A DNA stretch of 64,000 nucleotides from Brachybacterium sp. FME24 (GCF_014897705.1 NZ_JABUXV010000015.1:39703-103702), one strand, 5' to 3'. Shown: positions 25,853-35,265, counted from the first letter of the stretch. Notes: generated by a model not told the origin, from the letters alone. A program made the numbers and translations.

Positions 25853-28621
25853 ATGGCGGACAGGCGCGAATCACTGCGGTCACTGCGGCGTCGAGCCCCT
25901 GGCGGCGACAGGTCCACGATGCCACCGGCGTACCCGGCGCACTGGGAGGCCGACATCGCCCTGCACGACGGCTCCGCGGCGCACCTGCGCCCGATCGTGC
26001 CCGCGGACGCCGACGCCCTCCAGGCGTTCCATCAGAGGCAGTCCGAGCAGTCCCGCTACCTCCGGTTCTTCGCCGCCATGCCTCGGCTCTCCCCCCGCGA
26101 TCTCGAACGGTTCACCCATGTCGACCATCGCGACCGAGTGGCCTTCGTCGTGCTGGCGGGGGACGAGATCATCGCCGTGGGTCGGTACGACAGGATCGAG
26201 CCGCGCGCCGCCGAGGTCGCCTTCAACGTCTCCGACGCCCGCCAGGGAACCGGTCTGGCCTCCGTGCTGCTCGAGCACTTGGCCGCGGCAGCCCGGGAGA
26301 GGGGCATCAGCATCTTCACCGCCGAGGTGCTCCCGCAGAACGCCAAGATGATCAACGTCTTCACCGAGGCGGGATTCGACGTCGAACGCACCCTCGATGA
26401 CGGTGTGGTGCTGGTGTCCTTCCGGATCGACCCCACAGCCCGCTCCCTCGCCGTGATGGCCGCGCGCGAGCACCGTGCCGAATCTCGGGCCATGGAGCGG
26501 CTCCTGCATCCGGAATCCGTGCTGCTGATCGGAGTCTCCTCCCGCATGGACTCCGCCGGCGGTCGCTTCCTCACCGCTCTCGAACGCTCGGGGTACCGCG
26601 GCGCGATCCATGTGGTCTCCCACGACGCCCTGGAGCTGCGCGGCCGGCGGGCCCACGCGCGGGTCGAGGACGTGCCCGGCACCGTCGACCTCGCCGTCAT
26701 CGCCCTGCGCCCCGAGGCGTGCCTCGACGCGATCGAGCAGTGCGCCGCCATCGGGGTGCGCAGCGTCGTGATCCCGGCCGAGGGATTCACCGACAGCGAG
26801 CACGGCCAGCAGCTGCAGCGCGAGCTCGTGGCCCGGGCCCGGCTCCACGGTATGCGGCTGCTGGGGCCCGGCTCCCTGGGCTTCCTGCGAACCGGTCAGG
26901 ACGCGATCAGCCTGTCCCTGGCCCCGAAGATGCCCCGACCGGGATCGGTGGCGCTCGCCGGGCAGTCCAGCGCCCTGTCGGCGTTGCTGCTCGCCGGGAC
27001 CGACACCCGCGGGCTCGGTCTGCATGAGTTCGTCGGCGTCGGCAATCGGGCCGACGTCTCCCTCAACGACACCCTCCAGCACTGGGAGGACGACGAGCAG
27101 GTCGGAGTCATCGCACTCGCGCTCGAATCGATGGGCAACCCGCGCAAGTTCACACGGCTCGCGCGCCGCCTCACCCGGCACGTGCCACTGATCGTGCTGC
27201 GCCCTCCCGGCGTCGACTCGACCGCACCGCCCGGACATGACGTGCGTCCCTCCACCCTGCCGCGTCGCGCGCTGGACCAGGTCCTCGGCTCGGCCGGCGT
27301 CGTGCAGGCCACCGGCGTCGACCATCTTCTGGACATCACCGATGCCATCGGTCGCCAGGGACTGCCGCACGGTGCCAGGGTGGGGCTGCTCTCGAACACC
27401 GCGGCGCTCGGAGCCGCCCTGCGTGGCGCGGCGGACCAGGCGGGGCTCGAGATCGTGGCCGACAACCGCAGTGTGCCGCTCGCTCCGGATCCGCGCCTGG
27501 TCCAGCGTGCCTTCACCTCGATGGCCGGGCTCGGACAGGTCGACCTCGTGATCGCCGGGATGCTCGATCCCCTCACCGGCGATGGGATCGAGGTGATCCG
27601 GCAGATGGCGACGGTGGCCCGGAACTCCGAGGTGGTCCTGCTGGTCTGCCTGATCACCGACGCCGAACGCTTCGCCGAGGTTCAGCAGGCGGTCCGCGTG
27701 GACCCCGACCTGCCTCCGGTCCACGCGACCCCCTACGGCGCGGTCCGGGCCGGTGCCGGCATGCTCGCCGCCGCTCTGCGGCCCGCGGCCGACGACGACG
27801 AGCCCGCCCACCGTGGGGACGTCGACCCGGCCGCGGCCCGCGAGCTCGTGGACCGGCTCGTCCCGGAGACCGCGTCGTCCGCCCTGGAGCTCGCAGCGGA
27901 TGATTCCCGCGAGCTCTTGGCCGCCTACGGGATCGCGGTGCTTCCGTCGTACCCGATCCGCGATGCCGACCAGGCCGCCGAGCGTGCCGGACACCTCGGG
28001 TACCCGGTCGCCCTGAAGAGCACCGACCCGGTGCTGCGCCACCGAGCCGATCTCGGGGGTGTGCGCCTCGACATCCCCGACGAGACCCAGCTGCGCCACG
28101 CCGTCACGGCGATGCGGCGCGACCTGTCCTTCTCGAGCGCGCCACTCGATGTGCAGGCCATGGCTCCGCCGGGCGTCCCCATGGTGGTGCGCAGCGTCGA
28201 GGACCCGTCACTGGGCCCGGTCATCTCGCTGTCCGTCGCCGGGGACGCCACCGATCTGCTCGATGACATCGCCTACGCCATCCCGCCGTTCAGCGAGGAC
28301 GCCGCGCGCCGCCTGGTCGATGCGCCCGCCAGCGCCGTCAAGCTGCGGGGGACCCGTGGGCTGCCCCCGGCAGATCGCACTGCGCTCGCCGACCTGGTGG
28401 TACGCATCGGGCTGCTCGCGGAGGATCTCCCCGAGCTCGCGATGCTCGAGCTCTACCCCGTGCTGGTCGCGCAGCACGGAGTGAGCGTCGTCGGGGCGAC
28501 CGTGCGACTGTTCCCGGCTCCCAACCGCACCGATGGTGCCCGGCGTGCGTTGTCGGGACCGGCGGGCGGCGACGTCGGCGCCGTGGGACAATGGATCGAT
28601 GACCACCGCTCTTCCCGCTGA
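25853..28621 (+). CDS. Pat-type protein acetyltransferase fused to acyl-CoA synthetase domains
   Basis: A 922-residue multidomain protein. An N-terminal GNAT domain (about 35-195) carries the acetyl-CoA loop DARQGTGLAS. A CoA-binding Rossmann domain (about 216-315, opening SVLLIGVSSRMDSAGG) and succinyl-CoA-ligase-like flavodoxin domains follow. A C-terminal ATP-grasp domain fills about 690-905. Proteins of this composition (E. coli Pat/YfiQ, Streptomyces and Micromonospora relatives) acetylate lysines of enzymes such as acetyl-CoA synthetase. In enterobacterial Pat the GNAT lies at the C-terminus, whereas here it is N-terminal, as in other actinobacteria. Whether the synthetase half is catalytic or only binds acyl-CoA cannot be told from the sequence alone. 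The 3' end overlaps the next gene by 26 bases. Confidence 0.85.
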   Translation: MADRRESLRSLRRRAPGGDRSTMPPAYPAHWEADIALHDGSAAHLRPIVPADADALQAFHQRQSEQSRYLRFFAAMPRLSPRDLERFTHVDHRDRVAFVVLAGDEIIAVGRYDRIEPRAAEVAFNVSDARQGTGLASVLLEHLAAAARERGISIFTAEVLPQNAKMINVFTEAGFDVERTLDDGVVLVSFRIDPTARSLAVMAAREHRAESRAMERLLHPESVLLIGVSSRMDSAGGRFLTALERSGYRGAIHVVSHDALELRGRRAHARVEDVPGTVDLAVIALRPEACLDAIEQCAAIGVRSVVIPAEGFTDSEHGQQLQRELVARARLHGMRLLGPGSLGFLRTGQDAISLSLAPKMPRPGSVALAGQSSALSALLLAGTDTRGLGLHEFVGVGNRADVSLNDTLQHWEDDEQVGVIALALESMGNPRKFTRLARRLTRHVPLIVLRPPGVDSTAPPGHDVRPSTLPRRALDQVLGSAGVVQATGVDHLLDITDAIGRQGLPHGARVGLLSNTAALGAALRGAADQAGLEIVADNRSVPLAPDPRLVQRAFTSMAGLGQVDLVIAGMLDPLTGDGIEVIRQMATVARNSEVVLLVCLITDAERFAEVQQAVRVDPDLPPVHATPYGAVRAGAGMLAAALRPAADDDEPAHRGDVDPAAARELVDRLVPETASSALELAADDSRELLAAYGIAVLPSYPIRDADQAAERAGHLGYPVALKSTDPVLRHRADLGGVRLDIPDETQLRHAVTAMRRDLSFSSAPLDVQAMAPPGVPMVVRSVEDPSLGPVISLSVAGDATDLLDDIAYAIPPFSEDAARRLVDAPASAVKLRGTRGLPPADRTALADLVVRIGLLAEDLPELAMLELYPVLVAQHGVSVVGATVRLFPAPNRTDGARRALSGPAGGDVGAVGQWIDDHRSSR

Positions 28622-29174
28622 TCTCCTCACGGAACTCGAGACCGCCGGGTACTTCCCGCAGACGGCCGCCCAGAGCCTGCAGCGTTCCCTGCACGGCGCG
28701 CGACCCCGGGCCCACCTGGTGCGCCCGGAGACCACCTTCGACGGCCCCGAGGTGCGCCGCCATCTCACCGTGCTCGTCCTGACCGCCACCCATCTGCTGG
28801 TCACCCATCTCGACGACGATCCTGCGGACTCGCTGAACCCCAGTCAGGTCGTCTCGACCACCGAGCGGGTCCGGCTGAAGCGGATCTCCTCCACCGGGCT
28901 CTCCCAGGTCTTCGACACCGACGGGCATCGAGCTCCTGGTCAGGAATCCGAGATCACCCTCGCCATCACCTGGAACGGCAGCAGCCGGGTGGATCTGGAG
29001 CGGGCGGTCTGCGAGGACCCCAACTGCCAGATCGACCACGGCTACACCGGTACGATCGCTCCGTCGGACCTCGCCCTGCGCGTGAGCGCCCTGGCAGACG
29101 GCGACGACGCGGTCTCGGCGGCGCTGCGCTTCCATGCCGAGCTGGTCGACGCCGTCGACGCGCTCGACGCCTGA
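28596..29174 (+). CDS. DUF5998 family protein
   Basis: A 192-residue actinobacterial protein of unknown function. The sequence LETAGYFPQTAAQSL..HLVRPETTFDG..VRRHLTVLVLTATHLLVTHLDD fits DUF5998, a small alpha/beta domain usually encoded beside the alkaline-phosphatase-superfamily gene found next. The ATG at 28596 lies inside the preceding gene; GACAAT six bases upstream may give an internal leaderless transcript. No catalytic motif is visible. Confidence 0.75.
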   Translation, partial: SMTTALPADLLTELETAGYFPQTAAQSLQRSLHGARPRAHLVRPETTFDGPEVRRHLTVLVLTATHLLVTHLDDDPADSLNPSQVVSTTERVRLKRISSTGLSQVFDTDGHRAPGQESEITLAITWNGSSRVDLERAVCEDPNCQIDHGYTGTIAPSDLALRVSALADGDDAVSAALRFHAELVDAVDALDA

Positions 29175-29184
29175 CGGAGCCCCT

Positions 29185-30345
29185 ATGACTGACCTGGGAT
29201 CCGGACGCGTTCCCTCTCCCGACGCCGTGACCGTCTGGCCCGATGATCTGCTGCCGCCGCCGTTCGCCGACGGGGCGCGACCGGGCCTCCTCGACGTGCT
29301 GTCGCCTCTGGTCACCTCGCCGGAGCCCGGCCGCGACGTGGTGGTGCTGCTCGACGGCGTCGGAGCGAGATTGCTCGCCGAGCACCGCGCTCTCACTCCG
29401 ACCCTTCGCCGGCTGGAGGGGCAGACCACCCGCATCCGTACCGTGTCACCGGCAACCACCTCGACGGCGATGGTCTCCCTGCACAGCGGCCTGGCGCCGT
29501 TGGTCCACGGCGTCCTCGGGTATCTCACGCACGACCCGGACACCGGAGCCGCCCTGAATCAGATCACGGGTGACCCCTCCGTGGATCCGCGGCGATGGAT
29601 GCCGGAGGCGACACTCCTCGAGCGCGGCACGCGACGCGCGGTCCAGGTGGCGCCGGCCAAGCATGCCGGCTCCCATCTCAGCGGGGTCGCGTACCGGGGC
29701 TGGGAGTTCCTGGGCCATGGCCGCGGCGATCGGGTCGAAGCGGTGCGCACGGCGCTGCACCGTGCGGGACCGGACGGTCTCGTCCATCTCCACATCGACG
29801 ACGTCGATCATGCGGGGCACCATCACGGGATCGACAGCGACCAGTGGCGTACCGCGCTCGCGGAGGTCGATGCGCTCGTGGGAACGCTGCTGCGGCGGCT
29901 GCCCCGCGGGACTCGCGTCCAGGTGACCGCCGATCACGGAATGGTCGACACCTCACCGAGCACGACCCTGGACCTCGCCGACCATCCGCACCTCCAGAAC
30001 CTCGCCACCGCAGTGACGGGGGAGTCCCGCGCCCTCGCTCTGCACGCGGTTACCGGGGTCGGAGCCGCCGAGGAACTCGCGAGCGGCCTGCACGACCTGC
30101 TCGGGTCCCGCGCGCTGGTGCTGACGCGCGCCCAGGTGCTCGCCTCCGGGCTGCTGGCCCCTGTCGGCACCGAGATATCCGCCCGGGTCGACGGTCGGGT
30201 CCCGGACGTCCTGGTGCTCGCGCGTGACCGGTGGACGATCGACGATTTCTCGCGTCGCCCGGAGTCGGCCCGGAGCCTGATCGGGGTGCACGGATCGCTC
30301 ACGAAGGCCGAGAGCCTCGTCCCCCTGATCCGCGCCACGGTCTGA
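29185..30345 (+). CDS. Alkaline-phosphatase-superfamily phosphodiesterase (nucleotide pyrophosphatase-like)
   Basis: A 386-residue cytoplasmic-looking member of the PF01663 type I phosphodiesterase family. The first metal Asp and nucleophile region appear as VVLLDGVGARLL and SPATTSTAMVSLHSGL (Thr nucleophile). Later metal ligands are in HIDDVDHAGHHHGIDS and VTADHGMVD. Such enzymes hydrolyse nucleotide or lipid phosphodiesters. No signal peptide is present. GGAG lies four bases before the ATG, and the gene follows DUF5998 by ten bases, a pairing common in actinobacteria. The true substrate is unknown. Confidence 0.8.
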   Translation: MTDLGSGRVPSPDAVTVWPDDLLPPPFADGARPGLLDVLSPLVTSPEPGRDVVVLLDGVGARLLAEHRALTPTLRRLEGQTTRIRTVSPATTSTAMVSLHSGLAPLVHGVLGYLTHDPDTGAALNQITGDPSVDPRRWMPEATLLERGTRRAVQVAPAKHAGSHLSGVAYRGWEFLGHGRGDRVEAVRTALHRAGPDGLVHLHIDDVDHAGHHHGIDSDQWRTALAEVDALVGTLLRRLPRGTRVQVTADHGMVDTSPSTTLDLADHPHLQNLATAVTGESRALALHAVTGVGAAEELASGLHDLLGSRALVLTRAQVLASGLLAPVGTEISARVDGRVPDVLVLARDRWTIDDFSRRPESARSLIGVHGSLTKAESLVPLIRATV

Positions 30346-30426
30346 ACGGACCCGTGCCGCGGATCGGCGTCACGGATCGCAGCCGCGCAACCTGGCGAGC
30401 CCGCACCGTCCGGTGAGGCCTCCGGC

Positions 30427-31782
30427 TCAGTCGTGCTTGGAGCCGAACACGATCTCGTCCCAGCTGGGCATGGAGGCGCGCTTGCTCTTGGATTTCGCCG
30501 GCCTGCTCGGCTTGGGGTCCGGGGTCCCGGACGCGTCCGATGCCCCCGAGGCCGAGGTGTCGTCGAAGCCCGGCAGGGGAGTGAGGTCGACCGTCTCCTG
30601 GTGTCGGATCTCCGGGTCGGACGTCGCCGGGTCGGTCCGGCCGGTCGGGCCGTCGTCGGGGGATTCGGTGTCCTCTTCGGAGGGGCCGGCTTCGGATTCG
30701 GAGTCAGCGGAATCGGAGTCCGTGGAATCGGAGTCCGTGGAGTCGGTGGAGGCCTCGTCGAGGTCGGTGTCGTCCCGGGTGGAGTGCTCCAGCAGCGCCT
30801 CGTGGTCCGGGTCCTCGAGGCGATCAGTCGTGGCGTCGAGGCGGTCCGAGTCGTCGAGGTCCTCGAAGGAGGCGTCGTGCTCCTCGGGGGCGGAGGGCGC
30901 CAGTGCGCCCGGCGTTCCGACCTCGGGGACGATGTCTCCAGGCAGGTCGGCGTCGGGCGCGTCGTCCTCGAGGCTGGTCCAGACCGTCGCGGAGTCGTCC
31001 ACCGGCGGCGGGACCGAGCGCAGTCCCCGGCGGGCGTTCAGCGCGTCGAGCTCGGAGTCGTCGAGGGCGGCGGGATGGTCCTCGGAGACCGGAGGATGCG
31101 AGGTCCACTGAGCAGGGCCACGACGGGGACCGGACGTCTTCTCCTCGAAGGATCCGTCGGCCTCGAGGTCGTAGACGGAGCTCTTGACCGCCTGCAGCCG
31201 GCCACGGCCCCGGGTCGGCTCCGGAGGGGCGTCCTCATCGCTGATCCAGCGCGCCTCGTCGTCGATGGGGGTGACCGAACGGTTGTCGAGCTCGGCCACC
31301 CAGTGCGCCTGCCGGGTACGTCCGGCTGCGGAGAAGGTCAGTTCGAGGGTCCAGGTGCCGTCGGCGCGGCGCCAGGCATCCCATGCCGTCTCGTCGGTCG
31401 CCTCGCGGGCGGCGAGACGCTCGGCGACGACGGTGTCGAGGTCGGGGGCGCCGCGGCCGACGGGGAAGGTGCGGGCGCGCTGCGCGGTCCACTCACGTTC
31501 GGCCAGCACCGGGCCCTCATAGCGTCGCACTCGATCCAGCGTGATATCGGCGGCCTCGGAGATGTCCTCCGCGCTGCGGCCGGAGCGGAGCATGGCCTGG
31601 ATCTCTCGGGGGCGCAGCGGTGTGGCGTCCGCGGCCTGGATCATTCCCAGCGCGGGGCGGTCGGTGCGCACCGCCGCCCGGAGGGCCTTGTCGATGCGCA
31701 GCGCGTACCGCTCGCCGTCGGAGTTGACCAGGATCACATGCTCCCCGTCGTCATGGATCCCGTCGAGCTCGAGCTCTCGCAT
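30427..31782 (-). CDS. sepH: Septation protein SepH (DUF3071)
   Basis: A 451-residue cell division factor. Residues 1-165 match DUF3071/SepH, beginning MRELELDGIHDDGEHVIL and containing a helix-turn-helix-like segment (LRPREIQAMLRSGRSAEDIS). The remaining two thirds are acidic and disordered, including a run of Asp-Ser-Thr repeats (about residues 340-362). In Streptomyces and mycobacteria SepH binds FtsZ and promotes Z-ring assembly. A GGGAGGA ribosome binding site precedes the ATG. It is divergent from the DUF4193 gene. Confidence 0.88.
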   Translation of the reverse strand: MRELELDGIHDDGEHVILVNSDGERYALRIDKALRAAVRTDRPALGMIQAADATPLRPREIQAMLRSGRSAEDISEAADITLDRVRRYEGPVLAEREWTAQRARTFPVGRGAPDLDTVVAERLAAREATDETAWDAWRRADGTWTLELTFSAAGRTRQAHWVAELDNRSVTPIDDEARWISDEDAPPEPTRGRGRLQAVKSSVYDLEADGSFEEKTSGPRRGPAQWTSHPPVSEDHPAALDDSELDALNARRGLRSVPPPVDDSATVWTSLEDDAPDADLPGDIVPEVGTPGALAPSAPEEHDASFEDLDDSDRLDATTDRLEDPDHEALLEHSTRDDTDLDEASTDSTDSDSTDSDSADSESEAGPSEEDTESPDDGPTGRTDPATSDPEIRHQETVDLTPLPGFDDTSASGASDASGTPDPKPSRPAKSKSKRASMPSWDEIVFGSKHD

Positions 31783-31821
31783 CGTCGTCCTCCCCGTCGG
31801 AGCCTGGTCGTGGCGTGCAGC

Positions 31822-31827
31822 AGTCTA
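31822..31827 (-). promoter_or_regulatory. -10 box for sepH
   Basis: TAGACT on the reverse strand would start transcription near 31815, giving a leader of about 33 bases with the ribosome binding site. No good -35 was found. Confidence 0.4.
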
Positions 31828-31910
31828 GGCCGCGACCATATCGTCTGATACTGCTCCCCGCCTGTGTCCGGGCCCGGAACGTGGGCGTGTTGCCTCGGGA
31901 GCAGGCCGCT

Positions 31911-31942
31911 CTGTTGCTCGCAACAGGTCGCTCTGCAATAAT
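31911..31942 (+). promoter_or_regulatory. Promoter and small inverted repeat before the DUF4193 gene
   Basis: TTGCTC and AATAAT are separated by 17 bases, a sigma-70-like pair. The -35 element lies inside the inverted repeat CTGTTG-CTCG-CAACAG (31911-31926), which could be an operator. A leader of about 118 bases follows. Confidence 0.4.
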
Positions 31943-32067
31943 GCCGCCGCATTCAGCGTTTCGACCCGGACCGATCCGCAGGGGGACACGGGCGGTCTCG
32001 CCAGCGCTGGACCACCGCACACCTTCCAGGTCGGACGACCGCCCGGATACATGAGAACGGACCGTAG

Positions 32068-32370
32068 ATGGCCACTGATTACGATGCCCCGCGCAAGAAC
32101 GACGACGAATCGAACGACGACTCGATCGAGGAGCTGAAGGGTCGCCGGAACGAGGCGGCGACGCCGACTGTCGACGAGGACGAGGCGGAGGCAGCGGACT
32201 CGTACGAGCTCCCCGGCGCCGACCTCTCCGGTGAGGAGCTCTCGGTGCGGGTCCTTCCCCGCCAGGCCGACGAGTTCACCTGCGCCAGCTGCTTCCTGGT
32301 GAAGCACCGCAGCCAGATCGATCACGTCGAGGGCACCCTCATCATCTGCAAGGAGTGCGCTGCCGCCTGA
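32068..32370 (+). CDS. DUF4193 family protein
   Basis: A 100-residue acidic protein. The disordered, Asp/Glu-rich N-terminus is followed by a compact C-terminal knuckle: E-F-T-C-x-x-C-F at about 70-75 and I-C-x-x-C near 94-97, which together look like one four-cysteine zinc site. DUF4193 is abundant and highly conserved in actinobacteria, typically near dut and sepH as here. Function is unknown; the metal site and small size suggest a nucleic-acid or RNA-polymerase-associated role, which is conjecture. A terminator follows. Confidence 0.85.
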   Translation: MATDYDAPRKNDDESNDDSIEELKGRRNEAATPTVDEDEAEAADSYELPGADLSGEELSVRVLPRQADEFTCASCFLVKHRSQIDHVEGTLIICKECAAA

Positions 32371-32403
32371 GCGACCAGCATCTCCTCGCGGATCACCGCG
32401 AGC

Positions 32404-32437
32404 AACGGCGCCGAACCCCTCGGGGTGCGGCGCCGTT
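32404..32437 (+). terminator. Hairpin after the DUF4193 gene
   Basis: AACGGCGCCG (32404-32413) pairs with CGGCGCCGTT (32428-32437), with an inner ACCC/GGGT pairing around CTC. It lies 34 bases after the stop. Confidence 0.65.
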
Positions 32438-32532
32438 CGAACGTGAGGAGAGTAGACGTGCAGGAGAGCGGGGCGGAGCGCGGCGGCCCGACGCGTGATC
32501 CAACTGTTCAGCAGCCTGCTGCTGCGGGAGGC

Positions 32533-33060
32533 TCAGGCGCTCTGCTGCGCGGTCCGCACGGCCAGCGCGAGGTCGTCAGGGCGCCGGGAGGACGCGACCC
32601 AGGCGGTGGTCGGATCCGCCTCATCGAGAATCTCCACGCGGATCCCGGAGGACACCCAGCCGCGCACGCAGTGGTGGGCGAGCGGCTCGAAGTCCTGGCC
32701 GATGGTGTTCTTCCATTCCTCCTCGCGCAGCACCTCCGGGTCGCCGAGGAGGGCCACCTCGATCCGCGCCCGCCCCAGGGTGAAGCGCCCGTCGGAGACT
32801 TCGAGCACAGGGGAGTAGAGGACTGCGAGGACGATCGCGATGACGACGCAGATGATGCCCACCACGAGGGCGAGCGTGGTGTTCAGCGGCACCAGGACCA
32901 GACCGATGATCGAGCCGAGTGCCACCACCACGATCCAGGTCCCGGGGCTGGGGAGCAGACGCTCTCGGAACAGGGGCTCCTGGCCAGGGGCGGTCCGCGC
33001 AGGCGGCGACGCCGGCGTATCAGCCGACGCAGGAGAGGTGGGATCGGGCGTGACGGGCAT
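32533..33060 (-). CDS. DUF3093 membrane protein
   Basis: A 175-residue protein: a Pro/Ala/Thr-rich cytoplasmic N-terminus, two adjacent hydrophobic helices (about 42-62 and 64-86), then a compact domain with LEVSDGRFTLGRARIEVALLG and the C-terminal WVASSRRPDDLALAVRTA. This matches DUF3093, usually encoded divergently from dut in actinobacteria. No enzymatic motif is visible. GACGAT lies six bases before the ATG, so it may be leaderless with a non-consensus first base. Confidence 0.82.
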   Translation of the reverse strand: MPVTPDPTSPASADTPASPPARTAPGQEPLFRERLLPSPGTWIVVVALGSIIGLVLVPLNTTLALVVGIICVVIAIVLAVLYSPVLEVSDGRFTLGRARIEVALLGDPEVLREEEWKNTIGQDFEPLAHHCVRGWVSSGIRVEILDEADPTTAWVASSRRPDDLALAVRTAQQSA

Positions 33061-33109
33061 GCGTCCATCGTCTCACGCACGACCTGGGTGCACTTCGGCG
33101 CGGACGACA

Positions 33110-33115
33110 TACCCT
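33110..33115 (+). promoter_or_regulatory. -10 box of a leaderless promoter for dut
   Basis: TACCCT, then GAGCGC, then the ATG at 33122. It lies 50 bases from the divergent DUF3093 start. Confidence 0.55.
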
Positions 33116-33121
33116 GAGCGC

Positions 33122-33661
33122 ATGCCTGCTGAGCCTGACACCCAGACCGCGGTCGCCGACGGCGCCCCCGCCCCGACCGATGCACCGCCGTTGCGGATCC
33201 GGCCCGCACCGGGCGCGTCGATGCCGTCACGTGCTCACGCCGACGATGCCGGGCTGGATCTGGCCAGCGCGGAGGACGTCGAGATCCCGGCCGGAGGGCG
33301 TGCACTCGTCGACACCGGTATCTCGCTCGCGCTGCCTCCCGGGACCGTGGGGCTGGTCTGCCCTCGTTCGGGGCTCGCCGCCAAGCACGGTGTGACGGTG
33401 CTGAACGGTCCCGGTATCGTGGATGCCGGATATCGCGGGCCGATCAAGGTCTCACTGCACAACACCGACCTCGCCGAGGCGTTCACGCTCCGGGCCGGCG
33501 ATCGCATCGCCCAGCTCGTGGTGGTGCCTTTCCTGGCGCCGGTGCTGCAGGAGGTCGACGACCTCGATACCACCGCCCGCGCCGCGTCGGGCTTCGGCTC
33601 GAGCGGCGGATTCGGCGCCGCGTCCGCGCCGGCCGGCCCCGACCTGATCACGGAGGGATGA
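33122..33661 (+). CDS. dut: dUTP diphosphatase
   Basis: A 179-residue trimeric dUTPase that hydrolyses dUTP to dUMP and pyrophosphate, keeping uracil out of DNA and supplying thymidylate synthesis. All five motifs appear: motif I HADDAGLDLAS, motif II PRSGLA, motif III NGPGIVDAGYRGPIKVSL with the catalytic Asp, motif IV RIAQLVV, and motif V GFGSSGGFG near the C-terminus. The first 27 residues are a Pro/Ala-rich extension. It heads an operon with the DUF3710 and DUF3159 genes, separated by 3 bases and then an ATGA overlap. The open frame upstream of this ATG was rejected because the promoter lies there. Confidence 0.94.
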   Translation: MPAEPDTQTAVADGAPAPTDAPPLRIRPAPGASMPSRAHADDAGLDLASAEDVEIPAGGRALVDTGISLALPPGTVGLVCPRSGLAAKHGVTVLNGPGIVDAGYRGPIKVSLHNTDLAEAFTLRAGDRIAQLVVVPFLAPVLQEVDDLDTTARAASGFGSSGGFGAASAPAGPDLITEG

Positions 33662-33664
33662 CCT

Positions 33665-34477
33665 ATGGGACTGTTCTCCCGCAAGAAGCGACCGGGGGGC
33701 GAGGAGATCGAGGATCTCGACGCATCGGACACCCCGGAGCCCGACCGCTCCGAGTCCGACCTCTCCGACCCGTCCGCAGTCGATGCCTCCGAGCCCGATG
33801 ACGGGCCGGACGGCGCCGAGGCCCCCCTCGCCGAGGCGAAGGTCGATGACGAGGCCCCCGCCCGCGGCGAGCACCTCGAGGCCGGCCCCTACGACGAGGC
33901 GGACGCCCCCGAGGAGGAACGCATCGACCTCGGCGGTCTGCTGGTGCCGACGATCGACGGCATGGAGCTGCGGATGGAGGTCGATCAGCGCACCGGCAAC
34001 GTCACCGGAGCCAACCTGGTGATCGCCGGCTCCTCGCTGCAGGTGCAGGCGTTCGCCGCACCGAAGTCCCGTGGCCTCTGGGACGAGGTCCGCACCTCCC
34101 TGCGTGATTCCGTCGTCAAGCAGGGCGGAACTGCCGAGACCCGCCCCGGCGCATTCGGCACCGAGCTGATCACGCGCCTGCCCGTCAAGCGCACCGATGG
34201 TCGTACCGGGTACCGCCCGGCGAGGTTCATCGGGATCGACGGTCGACGCTGGTTCCTGCGGGCGATCCTCACCGGCAAGGCGCTGGGCGACAAGGAGCAG
34301 TCGCGCACGTTCGAGACCCTGGTCTCGCGACTGGTCGTCGTGCGCGGCGGCGACGCGATGGCCCCGCAGGAGCTGATTCCCCTGAACCTTCCCGGGCAGC
34401 GCCCCGGCCTCAGCCAGATCGACGCGGGCCCCGCGGATCCGCTGGCCAGGGGCCCCGAGATCACCGAGATCGGATGA
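33665..34477 (+). CDS. DUF3710 family protein
   Basis: A 270-residue soluble protein. The first 95 residues are acidic and disordered after an MGLFSRKKR start. The DUF3710 domain follows (from about 97: IDLGGLLVP..GMELRMEVD..V..ANLVIAGSSLQVQAFAAPKS). It contains the RLPVKRTDGRTGYRPARFIGIDGRRWFLRAILTGKA block characteristic of the family. DUF3710 sits immediately after dut in most actinobacteria, suggesting a conserved link that remains undefined. It overlaps the next gene by ATGA. Confidence 0.87.
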   Translation: MGLFSRKKRPGGEEIEDLDASDTPEPDRSESDLSDPSAVDASEPDDGPDGAEAPLAEAKVDDEAPARGEHLEAGPYDEADAPEEERIDLGGLLVPTIDGMELRMEVDQRTGNVTGANLVIAGSSLQVQAFAAPKSRGLWDEVRTSLRDSVVKQGGTAETRPGAFGTELITRLPVKRTDGRTGYRPARFIGIDGRRWFLRAILTGKALGDKEQSRTFETLVSRLVVVRGGDAMAPQELIPLNLPGQRPGLSQIDAGPADPLARGPEITEIG

Positions 34478-35265
34478 ACCCCGCACCGGAAGCTCCCGGA
34501 CCCGAGGATCGCCGGCTCGACGCCGACGATCACCCCGGTGCTGGCGATCCCCAGTTCGCAGGTCAGGCAGGTGAGGCTGGCCAGGACGATGCTGCCGATT
34601 CCACCGGGGCGGGCACCGAGAGATCGGCTGCCCCCCGCGGTGGCCTCGGTGGTGTGCTGCAGCAGGAGTCGTTCTCCGTCGGGGACGCGATCGGTGGGCC
34701 CCGTGGTATCGCCGAGTCGGTGCTGCCCACCCTGGTCTTCGTCGTCCTGTACGTCGCGACGCGGTCCGTGATGGTGGCTTCCGTGTCCGCGGTGGCAGTG
34801 GTCGTGGTGTTCCTGGCGATCCGGCTCGTCCAGCGCCAGAGCCCGGCGACCGTCCTCGGCGGGCTGATCGGCGTCGCGCTCGGCGCGGTGCTCGCGATCC
34901 GTTCCGGGGACGGCACGGATTTCTATGCTCCCGGCATCGTGATCAACGCGGTCTCCCTGGTGATCCTGCTGATCTCCCTGCTGGCCCGTCGGCCGTTGAT
35001 CGGCCTGCTCGTCGGGATGCTCGATCCCCGTGTCGAGGACTGGGCGAGCGATCCCGCCGCCCGTCGGGTCTACACCCGCGCGACCCTGCTGTTCGTCGCG
35101 CTGTACGCGGCGAAGCTCGCCGTGCAGGTGCCGCTGCTGCTGACCGGCCACGTGGCCGCGCTCGGAGTGGCGAAGCTGGTGATGGGTCTGCCCGCGTTCG
35201 CCGTGATCGCGTACCTGGTGTGGCTGATGCACCGTTCGCTGCTGGCGCGGCGGGAGCGGTCCTGA
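34474..35265 (+). CDS. DUF3159 membrane protein
   Basis: A 263-residue integral membrane protein. A disordered acidic N-terminus of about 65 residues precedes roughly six hydrophobic helices starting near 83 (VLPTLVFVVLYVATR). The loop with AIRSGDGTDFYAPGIVINA and the later RVYTRATLLFVALYAAKL are typical of DUF3159. It is translationally coupled to the DUF3710 gene. The dut-DUF3710-DUF3159 order is widespread in actinobacteria; the role of the membrane protein is unknown. Confidence 0.85.
   Translation: MNPAPEAPGPEDRRLDADDHPGAGDPQFAGQAGEAGQDDAADSTGAGTERSAAPRGGLGGVLQQESFSVGDAIGGPRGIAESVLPTLVFVVLYVATRSVMVASVSAVAVVVVFLAIRLVQRQSPATVLGGLIGVALGAVLAIRSGDGTDFYAPGIVINAVSLVILLISLLARRPLIGLLVGMLDPRVEDWASDPAARRVYTRATLLFVALYAAKLAVQVPLLLTGHVAALGVAKLVMGLPAFAVIAYLVWLMHRSLLARRERS

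Noticed and set aside
30700..30765. Tandem repeat resembling a CRISPR or minisatellite.
   Set aside because: It is an in-frame Asp-Ser-Thr coding repeat in the disordered part of sepH; there are no spacers.
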